From CAYJAZ01 sp964369185 (lineage in GTDB: Bacteria; Desulfobacterota; Desulfovibrionia; Desulfovibrionales; Desulfovibrionaceae): a DNA stretch of 17,976 nucleotides. The notes under the pieces were generated by a model, which searched no databases, was not told the origin of the DNA, and worked only from the letters and a program-made list of their open reading frames with translations. The stretch is from positions 1 to 17,976 of the forward strand of contig CAYJEN010000035.1 of NCBI GenBank assembly GCA_964369185.1, written 5' to 3'. The position numbers were made by a program, and so were the translations under genes. Below are positions 1 through 6,367 of the stretch, piece after piece (the first letter of the stretch is position 1; every line of letters begins with the position of its first letter).

Positions 1-424
1 AGTTGAAAGGCATAGCCATAAGTTTTCCGTCTGTTGTGCTGTAGTAACTTGCAACTGCAGGGAGGAAATCTTCATTTTTTATTGGAGTACCCGCATCAGC
101 CATAAGTTCATGCATAGGGCGAATTACTGCTTTAGCAGACATCATGCTTGCTGTACCGATTTCAAAAATTTGAATAAGGTTCGGGTGTTGTTTTGCACGG
201 AAAGCAGTGATAGCAGCAGTCATAGCTTCATCATAGTTTCCTTTGAAGACGCCTTTTACTTCATATTCGCCTTGTGAAGCGTTGAAGTCGCTAATAATTT
301 TGTCGGTGATTTCACCAAGGCTTCCGCCCATTCCGTGCCAGAAAACAACTTCTGTTTTTGCATAAGCACTTGTTGCAATTGTCATGCACGCAAGAAAAGC
401 AGTAAAAATCTTCGATAAACGCAT
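1..424 (-). CDS. ugpB: Glycerol-3-phosphate ABC transporter substrate-binding protein (UgpB-like), N-terminal part
   Basis: The reading frame starts with ATG at 424-422 and runs off the left edge, giving about 141 residues without a stop. A good Shine-Dalgarno AGGAG lies 6 bases before the start. Residues 1-22 form a classical Sec signal peptide: basic start MRLSK, a hydrophobic core, and an AYA-K cleavage site. The mature protein opens with TEVVFWHGMGG and continues with a pattern (GNYDEAMTAAITAFRAKQHP, then IFEIGTASMM) that I recognise from the UgpB family. That family is the periplasmic binding component for sn-glycerol-3-phosphate and glycerophosphodiesters. The neighbouring ugpQ-like phosphodiesterase on the same strand supports this reading. 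A Pho-box-like repeat sits about 110 bp upstream, fitting phosphate-starvation control. The membrane and ATPase subunits would lie outside the window. The family is secure; the exact substrate is inferred. Confidence 0.85.
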   Translation of the reverse strand, partial: MRLSKIFTAFLACMTIATSAYAKTEVVFWHGMGGSLGEITDKIISDFNASQGEYEVKGVFKGNYDEAMTAAITAFRAKQHPNLIQIFEIGTASMMSAKAVIRPMHELMADAGTPIKNEDFLPAVASYYSTTDGKLMAMPFN

Positions 425-522
425 AGTTTCTCCTAAGAGTGTTAGAGGGTGAGCTGTAATGCATAATTATAGATAGTTCGAAAGAACTTAACTTTATAAT
501 TGGTATAATCAGTAAGCTTGAT

Positions 523-551
523 AGTATAGAATTGTTACAATTCTGTTACAA
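523..551 (-). promoter_or_regulatory. Candidate Pho box and promoter for ugpB
   Basis: On the minus strand, TTGTAAC (551-545), four bases, then TTGTAAC (540-534) form a perfect direct repeat with an 11-base period. This is the 7-4-7 layout of PhoB operators, whose E. coli half-site is CTGTCAT-like. The first TTGTAA can also serve as a -35, with TATACT (528-523) 17 bases downstream as a -10. The site lies between ugpQ and ugpB and points at ugpB. Control of ugp genes by PhoB is established in E. coli; its operation here is inferred. Confidence 0.5.
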
Positions 552-558
552 AATGAAG

Positions 559-1401
559 CTAATCTTTAAAATAATGAGAGCATTCTTTTAGGCATTGTTC
601 AGGAAAATCAGTAAATATGCCTGTAATACCTGCTTCAAATAGCTTTTTTGCTTCTTCCATGTCGTTTACAGTCCAAACATAAATGTAGTAGCCTGCTTCA
701 CGAAGAGGAGCTATATCCTCAATATGTAAGAATTGTCTACCCGGATGATATGCCACAACTTCAAGTTCTTGGCAAAGAGCAAGAGGATTTTCAGGGCGTT
801 CTTTTTCAATCAAAGCGCCTCTAGGGAGTTCGGGCATAATCTGTTTTGCTTCTCGTAAATATGTGTGCTGAAAGGAGGAGAGTAGAACTCTATCCTCAAC
901 TTTACAGGATTTTACAAGGTTAATCACGTCTTTTGTGACTCTTTCATGACCTATAAGATGTTCATGATTTTTTATTTCAAGGTTTACGAACCAATTAAGT
1001 TCACGAGTAAGATTTAGAGCTTCTTCAAGAGTTGGAACTTTAAGTCCTTTATAAGAATTGATTTTCTCTTCTGTGAGCTCGTGAATAGTTTGAAAAGGGT
1101 CTGTTTCTCCATACCAAGAACCGGCATCGAGTGAGAGTATTTCTTCAAGAGTGAAATCGCAGACTCTATATGAATCTCGATTTGGGAAGACTTGTTCTAC
1201 GTTTGTAGTGCGTGTAAGGGTGTCATCATGAAGGATAACTAGCTGAAAATCTTTGGTATAATTTGCGTCTAATTCCCACATGTGCGAGCCGACATCATAC
1301 CCTAATCTTGCCGCTTCTAAAGTGTTTTCCGGTGCATAGGCACGTGCACCACGGTGAGCTATACAGAGCTTTTTTGAAAGCAGAGAAGCTAAAATTGACA
1401 T
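559..1401 (-). CDS. ugpQ: Glycerophosphodiester phosphodiesterase (UgpQ/GlpQ-type GDPD domain)
   Basis: This 280-residue protein hydrolyses glycerophosphodiesters (for example glycerophosphocholine or glycerophosphoethanolamine) to sn-glycerol-3-phosphate and an alcohol. The GDPD fold is seen from the first strand: AHRGARAYAPENT (15-27) with catalytic His16 and Arg17, then WELDANYTKD (42-51) with the metal ligands Glu43 and Asp45, then ILHDDTLTRTT (56-66) with His58. Further on, NLEIKN and a C-terminal VWTVNDMEEAKKLFEAGITG-like segment followed by IFTDFPE complete the TIM barrel. No signal peptide is visible, so it is probably cytoplasmic like E. coli UgpQ. The start ATG is preceded by AGGA 7 bases upstream. 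ugpB follows on the same strand after 134 bp. Family assignment is firm; the choice of ugpQ over glpQ rests on the missing signal peptide and the ugpB neighbour. Confidence 0.88.
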   Translation of the reverse strand: MSILASLLSKKLCIAHRGARAYAPENTLEAARLGYDVGSHMWELDANYTKDFQLVILHDDTLTRTTNVEQVFPNRDSYRVCDFTLEEILSLDAGSWYGETDPFQTIHELTEEKINSYKGLKVPTLEEALNLTRELNWFVNLEIKNHEHLIGHERVTKDVINLVKSCKVEDRVLLSSFQHTYLREAKQIMPELPRGALIEKERPENPLALCQELEVVAYHPGRQFLHIEDIAPLREAGYYIYVWTVNDMEEAKKLFEAGITGIFTDFPEQCLKECSHYFKD

Positions 1402-1655
1402 AAAACAATCCTATTATTATAATTTTAGATTTGAAATAAGTATCTTTAAAAGTAATTTTTGTCAATGTCATAAAAAATCATGAACGCTTAAAACAAATAA
1501 AATTGGGAAAAAAATCACGATTCGTGAAGTATTAACAAAACCTTGACAATAGAGTAATAGCTATATTAATAGATGTTTTCATAAAAGAAGTTTTTAGAAA
1601 CACTATCCAGTAAAACAAAGATAAATTTAAATTATTTACATATAATGGAGCAAAA
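1402..1655. promoter_or_regulatory. Divergent ugpQ/cbiK intergenic region with palindrome and -35-like box
   Basis: These 254 bases separate two divergent genes. TCACGA-T-TCGTGA (1515-1527) is a perfect 6-1-6 inverted repeat, a plausible operator. It lies 15 bases before a perfect -35 box TTGACA (1543-1548) on the plus strand. The matching -10 is unclear: TATATT (1562-1567) matches well but is only 13 bases away, and TTAATA at 17 bases is poor. On the minus strand TTGACA (1465-1460) also occurs, without a good -10 at standard spacing. The long (about 85 bp) AT-rich stretch before cbiK shows no cobalamin-riboswitch core that I can recognise. Confidence 0.35.
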
Positions 1656-2762
1656 ATGAGTAAAAATTGTTGTGGAAAACATAAGCACCACGAACATAAA
1701 CATACAGAAGAACATTGTCACGGTCACGGGCATCACCACGAAAGTTGCCACAGTCACGGTCATGGTCACGGACATGGTCACGGTAAAAAGAAAGAAACTA
1801 AGGTCGGGATTTTACTTGCAATGTTTGGCACAACAGCAGATGAAGCAAGCACCGATTATGAATATTTAGAAGCACAAATCAAAGAACGTTTTCCAAATAT
1901 TCCAGTATTTTTCTCATACACAGCCGATAAAATTCGCCGTAAACTTATAAGACAAGGCAAAGAAGCTTTTTCAGTAAGCCAAGCTCTTATGGATATGTAT
2001 GATCAAAAATTTACACATATAGCAGTGCAATCTTTACATACAGTACCGGGCGTTGAATTTAACTGGACAAAACAACAAGCTGAATCTTTACAGCATCCAC
2101 GTAAAGGTCTTCAAAAGGTATCATTAGGTGCAGCGCTTATTACAGGTGAAACCTTACTCCATGTAAGCGAACTTATACCTGAATATGTTCCAACAAATCT
2201 TAAAGACGATGAAGCAATTCTTCTTGTTGGTCACGGCACATATCATGAAGCACAAATTTACTATCATGCACTTGAAGCAAGAGTAGCGAAATATCTTCCT
2301 AACTGCTTTGTTGGTGCTTTGATGGGTGAAAACCTTGGTATTGATGTTGCTATTGATAGAATGAAAGCAAGAAATTTCAAGAAAGTACACCTTGTTCCAT
2401 TTATGGGTGTTCCAGGACATCATTATCTTCTTGATTTACTTGGAGAGCATAGCACTTCATGGAAATCAATTCTTGAACATGAAGGCTTTGAGTGTCAACC
2501 TTACGCGGTGGGTACAGTTGCACATAAAAGTTTTACTTCTATATGGCTACATAATTTGCATATTGCTTTGACAGAATTAGGTGAAGAAGTAAGTAAAATG
2601 CTACCCGAAATTCCTGAAAGTGAAGTGCCTTATATTAGAAAAGAAATAAACTATGGGCACGCGCATGATCACTATCATGGGCATTCGCACGGAGATGAGC
2701 ATCATCACCATCATGACCACAATCATCATGAACATGGCTGTTGTCATAATCACAAAGATTAA
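1656..2762 (+). CDS. cbiK: Anaerobic sirohydrochlorin cobaltochelatase CbiK with His-rich tails at both ends
   Basis: CbiK inserts Co2+ into sirohydrochlorin, the first committed step of the early-cobalt B12 pathway. The core, residues 49 to about 325, opens with KVGILLAMFGTT. It contains SLHTVPGVEF (126-135, with Glu134), VGHGT with His193 and GVPGHHYLLDLLGE with His255/256. These fit the metal-binding His/Glu/His set known from Salmonella CbiK. The core is flanked by unusual tails. Residues 5-43 hold 17 His and 4 Cys in an HGHGHG-type pattern, and residues 335-366 hold another 17 His and 2 Cys. At 368 residues it is about 100 longer than plain CbiK (about 264). No signal peptide is visible, unlike periplasmic CbiK forms of Desulfovibrio, so it is likely cytoplasmic. 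GGAG lies 5 bases before the ATG. It heads the cobU-cobS-cobC group. The tails probably bind or store cobalt or nickel; that is inference. Confidence 0.93.
   Translation: MSKNCCGKHKHHEHKHTEEHCHGHGHHHESCHSHGHGHGHGHGKKKETKVGILLAMFGTTADEASTDYEYLEAQIKERFPNIPVFFSYTADKIRRKLIRQGKEAFSVSQALMDMYDQKFTHIAVQSLHTVPGVEFNWTKQQAESLQHPRKGLQKVSLGAALITGETLLHVSELIPEYVPTNLKDDEAILLVGHGTYHEAQIYYHALEARVAKYLPNCFVGALMGENLGIDVAIDRMKARNFKKVHLVPFMGVPGHHYLLDLLGEHSTSWKSILEHEGFECQPYAVGTVAHKSFTSIWLHNLHIALTELGEEVSKMLPEIPESEVPYIRKEINYGHAHDHYHGHSHGDEHHHHHDHNHHEHGCCHNHKD
1753..1784 (+). repeat. Hexameric tandem repeat encoding the Gly-His run of CbiK
   Basis: Five imperfect 6-base units (GTCACG, GTCATG, GTCACG, GACATG, GTCACG) lie in tandem inside the 5' end of cbiK, in the reading frame of the Gly-His dipeptides. 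The codons alternate CAC and CAT, which suggests selection to keep the protein pattern. Such a repeat could vary in length by slippage without breaking the frame. Confidence 0.7.
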
Positions 2763-2773
2763 TTGAAAATATA

Positions 2774-2804
2774 AGGGTATGTATCTGAAAATGAAACATA
2801 CCCT
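2774..2804 (+). terminator. Hairpin after cbiK, possible terminator or attenuator
   Basis: AGGGTATGT (2774-2782) pairs perfectly with ACATACCCT (2796-2804), a 9-bp stem with a 13-base loop, ending 12 bases after the cbiK stop region. The following bases (CATTTATTTCT) are T-rich but not a clean T run. It may end or reduce transcription between cbiK and cobU, making cobU expression partly independent, or it may protect the cbiK mRNA 3' end. Confidence 0.5.
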
Positions 2805-2850
2805 CATTTATTTCTAACATCTACTTATTAAGATACTTCGAGAGCCTAAA

Positions 2851-3408
2851 ATGGGAAAAATTTACTATGTAAGCGGTGGAGCAAGAAGCGGTAAAAGTAG
2901 CTTTGCAGAGAAAATTGCTTTTGACTCACAAAAAAATAAAATTTATATTGCAACTGCTTATGTTTATGATGATGAAATGCAAGAAAGAGTCCGTCTACAT
3001 AAATCACAGCGTGGGGAAGATTGGATTACTATTGAAGCATACAAGAACTTATCATCATTACTTAAAGAATACGCTGAGGAAGAAAATATAATCCTCCTCG
3101 ATTGCTTGACGAATTTAGTTACAAATTTTATGCTTACACTTCATGAAGACTGGGATTCTGTACCAAAAGAAAAAATTGCTGAAATCCAAAAGATTACAGA
3201 AAATGAAATACATGATTTGCTAGACTTTATAAAATCATCGTCACTTGATTTGATAGTAGTGAGTAATGAACTTGGAATGGGGCTAGTGCCGGCTTATGCT
3301 CTTGGTAGACATTTTAGAGATATAGCAGGAAGAATGAATCAAATAGTAGCTGAAAATGCTGATAGTGCATCATTTATTGTTTCCGGACTTGAATTAAAAT
3401 TGAAGTAG
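2851..3408 (+). CDS. cobU: Adenosylcobinamide kinase / adenosylcobinamide-phosphate guanylyltransferase
   Basis: CobU phosphorylates adenosylcobinamide and then transfers GMP from GTP, giving AdoCbi-GDP for the nucleotide-loop assembly. The Walker A motif GGARSGKS is at residues 9-16. RVRLHKSQRGEDW (47-58) carries His50, the position of the guanylylated histidine in the Salmonella enzyme. DCLTNL (84-89) is the Walker B region and NELGMGLVP (139-147) is the family signature near the C terminus. The length of 185 residues is usual. The Shine-Dalgarno is weak (GAGAG about 8 bases upstream of ATG). It follows cbiK after 88 bp that contain a hairpin, and it precedes cobS by 7 bases, so cobU, cobS and cobC look co-transcribed. 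Confidence 0.95.
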   Translation: MGKIYYVSGGARSGKSSFAEKIAFDSQKNKIYIATAYVYDDEMQERVRLHKSQRGEDWITIEAYKNLSSLLKEYAEEENIILLDCLTNLVTNFMLTLHEDWDSVPKEKIAEIQKITENEIHDLLDFIKSSSLDLIVVSNELGMGLVPAYALGRHFRDIAGRMNQIVAENADSASFIVSGLELKLK

Positions 3409-3415
3409 GTATTAT

Positions 3416-4216
3416 ATGTCTAAATTTATTCAAGAATTTAACAAATTTCGATTGTTCTTAGCCTTTAGTTCAAGATTACCTTTACCTATGCCGAAATATG
3501 ATGTTAAAGACCTTGGTCTTGCAATGAAGTACTATCCGTTTGTTGGATTTGTGCTTGGAGTTATAAGTTTTGTGCTTGTGTATTTCATTAGTCAGATTTC
3601 ATTTATTTCTTTATCGCCGTCGCTTTATGCAATTCTTGCTATGCTTATTGATGTTTTCTTGACAGGAGCTATACATATTGATGGTTTAGCTGATACTTCT
3701 GACGGTATTTTTTCCTATCAAAACAGAGAAAGAATGCTTGAAATAATGAAAGATTCTTGCGTAGGAACAAATGCAGTGCTTGCACTTATTTTTTATTTCT
3801 TGATAAAATATGCAATACTCACTGAAATATTTACTCTTTATGAATATGTTATTGAAGATACATGGATATTTCTAGTGATTCCTCCAGTTTTTGCAAGACT
3901 ATCTGTTTTGTATTCATGTGCTTACTTTTCTTATGGAAGGAAAGAAGGAATGGGGAAAACATTTGTAGATAATACTCATCCTTCAGATTTTATAAAAGTT
4001 ACTTTTGTTCTTTTTACTTTCTTGATATGTATAAGTTTATTTAATGAATCTTTGATGATACCTCTTTTTCTTTCTCTATTACTGGTGATAGTTTTTTCTT
4101 ATTATTTCAATAAGGCTATAGAAAAAAAATTAGGTGGTTCAACGGGCGATACTTTTGGTGCTCTTCTCGAGCTTTCTTCACTTCTTGCAATTTTTGGACT
4201 TTTCATAGTCATATAA
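3416..4216 (+). CDS. cobS: Adenosylcobinamide-GDP ribazoletransferase (cobalamin synthase)
   Basis: CobS is an integral membrane enzyme joining AdoCbi-GDP with alpha-ribazole or its phosphate, the last assembly step. The N-terminal FLAFSSRLPLP (14-24) and the core motif GAIHIDGLADTSDGIF (84-99) are diagnostic; the aspartates there bind the metal. RERMLEIMKDSCVGTNAV (104-121) follows, matching the REIMKDSxxG pattern of the family. Several hydrophobic membrane segments are clear, near residues 40-60, 65-85, 120-140, 150-170 and 195-230, plus one at the C-terminal end (255-266). GGSTGDTFGALLELS (240-254) is the second conserved motif. The length, 266 residues, is slightly above the E. coli protein. 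It sits 7 bases after cobU and 9 bases before cobC, which supports one transcript. Confidence 0.95.
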   Translation: MSKFIQEFNKFRLFLAFSSRLPLPMPKYDVKDLGLAMKYYPFVGFVLGVISFVLVYFISQISFISLSPSLYAILAMLIDVFLTGAIHIDGLADTSDGIFSYQNRERMLEIMKDSCVGTNAVLALIFYFLIKYAILTEIFTLYEYVIEDTWIFLVIPPVFARLSVLYSCAYFSYGRKEGMGKTFVDNTHPSDFIKVTFVLFTFLICISLFNESLMIPLFLSLLLVIVFSYYFNKAIEKKLGGSTGDTFGALLELSSLLAIFGLFIVI

Positions 4217-4225
4217 GGAAAAAAT

Positions 4226-4804
4226 ATGGGTAGATTAATATTGATGCGTCATGGCGAATCAACTTTAAATAAAGCAAAATGCTTTTATGGTTCGCTTAAT
4301 CCTGAATTGACAGATGAGGGAATAGAACAGTGCAAACAAACTAGAGAAATTCTCAAACAATATGACTATGATATCCTATACTCAAGTGATTATGTACGAG
4401 CTAAGAAATCTGCTGAAATAGTGAACTATAAGAATCTTGAAATTATAGAACAAATAGAATTAAGAGAGAAAAATTTTGGTGTTTTCGAGGGGCTAACCTT
4501 TGATGAAATTCTCGAAAAATATCCCGATGAAGCTAAAAAGTGGTTTGAAGATACAGATAACTATAATTATCAAACAGGAGAATCTACAATTGAATTTTAT
4601 GAAAGGCTCACCTCTTTTGTAAATAATACTCTTGAGTTAGATAAAAATATTTTAATCGTTGCGCATTGGGGAGTAGTGAACGTACTTTTAAGCTATTACC
4701 TTATGGGCGACAGAAGCGCAGTGAAAAAATTCGATATAAAAAATGCAGGAATTGCAGTATTAAATTTTTATGAAAAAGATTGCGTATTGAGTGCATTAAT
4801 TTAA
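4226..4804 (+). CDS. cobC: Alpha-ribazole phosphatase, histidine phosphatase family (CobC-like)
   Basis: This 192-residue protein belongs to the phosphoglycerate-mutase-like histidine phosphatases. MRHGES (7-12) contains the phospho-accepting His9. SSDYVRAKKSA (53-63) has the conserved Arg58, ELREKNFGVFEG (78-89) has the conserved Glu81, and VAHWGVVN (145-152) supplies the second catalytic His147. In B12 pathways CobC removes phosphate from alpha-ribazole-5'-phosphate or adenosylcobalamin-5'-phosphate. The family alone does not prove substrate, since the fold serves many phosphate esters. The position directly after cobS (9-base gap, AAGGAAAAA before the ATG) makes the cobC role very likely. 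It is the last gene of the left plus-strand group; a 145-bp gap with promoter-like signals follows. Confidence 0.88.
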   Translation: MGRLILMRHGESTLNKAKCFYGSLNPELTDEGIEQCKQTREILKQYDYDILYSSDYVRAKKSAEIVNYKNLEIIEQIELREKNFGVFEGLTFDEILEKYPDEAKKWFEDTDNYNYQTGESTIEFYERLTSFVNNTLELDKNILIVAHWGVVNVLLSYYLMGDRSAVKKFDIKNAGIAVLNFYEKDCVLSALI

Positions 4805-4826
4805 GTTTTTATTCTAATTAGTTATG

Positions 4827-4840
4827 TGATAAAATTATCA
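4827..4840. promoter_or_regulatory. Perfect palindrome upstream of the cbiL operon promoter
   Basis: TGATAA-AA-TTATCA is a perfect 6-2-6 inverted repeat placed 3 bases before the -35 box TTGACA. The location suggests a regulator-binding site. The arms resemble half-sites of Fur-family boxes (GATAA/TTATC) but one base shorter at the centre than the 7-1-7 form, so the regulator cannot be named from this. Confidence 0.4.
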
Positions 4841-4843
4841 TGC

Positions 4844-4870
4844 TTGACAAAGAAAAGTCACTGCTATAAG
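4844..4870 (+). promoter_or_regulatory. Candidate promoter of the cbiL-cbiA operon
   Basis: A consensus -35 TTGACA (4844-4849) is followed after 15 bases by TATAAG (4865-4870), a fair -10 with slightly short spacing. It would start transcription near 4877 and leave a leader of about 73 bases before cbiL. The long gap after cobC, in a cluster whose other genes nearly touch, supports a new transcription start here. Confidence 0.5.
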
Positions 4871-4895
4871 CTCATTTGCTTTGATTATATATTAA

Positions 4896-4935
4896 GTATC
4901 GGATTGTTTATATAAGCACGAGGAAGGACCGATAC
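4896..4935 (+). promoter_or_regulatory. Long-loop hairpin in the cbiL leader
   Basis: GTATCGG (4896-4902) pairs perfectly with CCGATAC (4929-4935) around a 26-base loop. The 3' arm ends just before the cbiL Shine-Dalgarno GGAG (4941-4944). The element is too short for a cobalamin riboswitch and lacks the B12 box, but its position suggests control of translation start or mRNA stability. It could also bind a protein. Confidence 0.4.
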
Positions 4936-4949
4936 ATCTTGGAGAATAC

Positions 4950-5660
4950 ATGGAATTAGGTAAGTTTTACGGCGTAGGTATAGGACCGGGAGATCCACAG
5001 TATCTAACCTTACGTGCGGTTGATGTTTTAAAGAGTGTAGATGTTATTTTTACAGTAATTTCTAAAAATTCAGAAGATAGTGTGTCCGGTCGTGTAGTAA
5101 AAAGCCTCGAACCAAAAGGCGAAATAGCAATGCTTGTATTTAGCATGTCCCGCAACAATGATGAAAGACAAGCACAAATTGATGCAAACGCAGAAGTTAT
5201 TTTAAGTGCGCTAAAGCAAGGTAAAAACTGCGCTTTTGCAACATTAGGCGATCCATCAACATATAGTACATTTGCTTATGTGCTTGAAAGAATTTTGAAA
5301 AAACACCCCGAACTTGATTTAGAAGTTGTTCCGGGCATTACATCTTTTGCTACTTTAGCGGCAAAAGCAAAAGTTTCTTTAGTGGAAAACCGTGAAATGC
5401 TTAGAGTTGTTCCATCATTTAGAAACGAAGATGTAGAAAAAATCGAATTTCCTGAAAACAGCACAACTATTCTTTTGAAAACCTATCGTACTCGTAAGGC
5501 ACTTATTGAACTTCTTAGAAAAGAAGAAGAAAAAAGCCCTATTAAACAAATTGTTTATGGTGAAGAGCTTGGTATGGAAGATGAAAAAATTGTCTATTCA
5601 CTTGATGAAATAGAAAAACTTCCTGAAGCGTATCTATCAATGATAATGGTAAAAAAATAA
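4950..5660 (+). CDS. cbiL: Cobalt-factor II C20-methyltransferase
   Basis: CbiL uses S-adenosylmethionine to methylate C20 of cobalt-sirohydrochlorin (factor II), the step right after cobalt insertion. The SAM-binding loop GVGIGPGDPQYLT (8-20) is complete. TLGDPSTYSTF (98-108) has the GDPxxYST pattern that separates CbiL/CobI from the other pathway methyltransferases, and VVPGITSFATLAAKA (126-140) is the third typical motif. The length of 236 residues is usual. GGAG precedes the ATG by 5 bases. It is the first gene of the main ring-synthesis operon, with its own promoter-like leader, and cbiC begins one base after its stop codon. Confidence 0.94.
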   Translation: MELGKFYGVGIGPGDPQYLTLRAVDVLKSVDVIFTVISKNSEDSVSGRVVKSLEPKGEIAMLVFSMSRNNDERQAQIDANAEVILSALKQGKNCAFATLGDPSTYSTFAYVLERILKKHPELDLEVVPGITSFATLAAKAKVSLVENREMLRVVPSFRNEDVEKIEFPENSTTILLKTYRTRKALIELLRKEEEKSPIKQIVYGEELGMEDEKIVYSLDEIEKLPEAYLSMIMVKK

Positions 5661-5661
5661 T

Positions 5662-6363
5662 ATGATGTCAGACGATTATAAAAATAAATCATGGCAGGAA
5701 ATCTGTAATAATGATCTTCGTTGGAATTTGAGCGGTGCAGAGATTGAAAGTGAAAGTTTTCGTCTTATTGAGGAAGAATTTCCATCTTCAATACGCTCAA
5801 ATCTTTCAGAAAGTGAGTGGCAAGTTGTACGTAGGCTTGTGCACACAACCGCAGATATGGAAATTGCTAAGGGTCTAGTTTTCAATAATAATGCTATTGA
5901 AGCTGGACGTGAAGCTTTGAAAAGTTGCGCAACAATCATCTGCGATTCTAAGATGATACGTTCAGGTTTATCCCTAGATAAATTGAAGAAAATCAATCCA
6001 AATTATAGCGAAGAAAAACTTGTTTGTACTATTAGCGATCCTGATATTATAGAGCAAGCAAAAAAAGAGAATAAAACCAGAGCATTATGTAGTGCAGAAA
6101 AAGTACGTCCATTGATGGATAATTCAATTATTCTAGTAGGTAATGCACCACTTTCTCTTGCACGCTTTGCACGTTATATTCTAGAAGAGGGTGCTAAACC
6201 GGCACTTGTAATTGCTATGCCTGTAGGATTTGTTAACGTTGTGGAATCTAAGGAATTAATAGCGAAAACATCTTGTCCTAACATAGCTCTTATGGGCAGA
6301 CGTGGTGGTTCTGCTTTAGCGGTTACAGCACTACACGCAATTATGGAAAATCTATTGGTTTAG
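5662..6363 (+). CDS. cbiC: Cobalt-precorrin-8 methylmutase
   Basis: CbiC moves a methyl group from C11 to C12 of cobalt-precorrin-8, giving cobyrinate. The catalytic histidine is seen in RRLVHTTADME (57-67, His61). The CDSKMIRSG segment (94-102) and VGNAPLSLARF, followed by PALVIAMPVGFVNVVESKE, match the CobH/CbiC family through to the C-terminal GRRGGSALAVTALHA. The length of 233 residues fits, with an N-terminal extension of about 20 residues compared with short family members. Two ATGs lie in tandem (5662 and 5665) and either could be the start. The gene begins one base after the cbiL stop, so translational coupling is likely. Confidence in the function is high. Confidence 0.94.
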   Translation: MMSDDYKNKSWQEICNNDLRWNLSGAEIESESFRLIEEEFPSSIRSNLSESEWQVVRRLVHTTADMEIAKGLVFNNNAIEAGREALKSCATIICDSKMIRSGLSLDKLKKINPNYSEEKLVCTISDPDIIEQAKKENKTRALCSAEKVRPLMDNSIILVGNAPLSLARFARYILEEGAKPALVIAMPVGFVNVVESKELIAKTSCPNIALMGRRGGSALAVTALHAIMENLLV

Positions 6364-6367
6364 TTAT

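Noticed and set aside
1443..1465. TTGACA on the minus strand as promoter of ugpQ
   Set aside because: No acceptable -10 lies at 16-18 bases (TACTTA is a poor match), so a promoter cannot be supported there.
1640..1646. TATAAT-like sequence just before cbiK as a -10 box
   Set aside because: It overlaps the ribosome-binding site region and would place the transcript start at or after the start codon.
2601..2820. Minus-strand open frames over the end of cbiK
   Set aside because: They are complements of the His-rich codons and encode low-complexity Met/Val or His/Asp runs with no ribosome-binding site.
4805..4949. Cobalamin riboswitch in the cbiL leader
   Set aside because: The region is too short and I could not find the B12 box or the conserved core; only a single long-loop hairpin is present.
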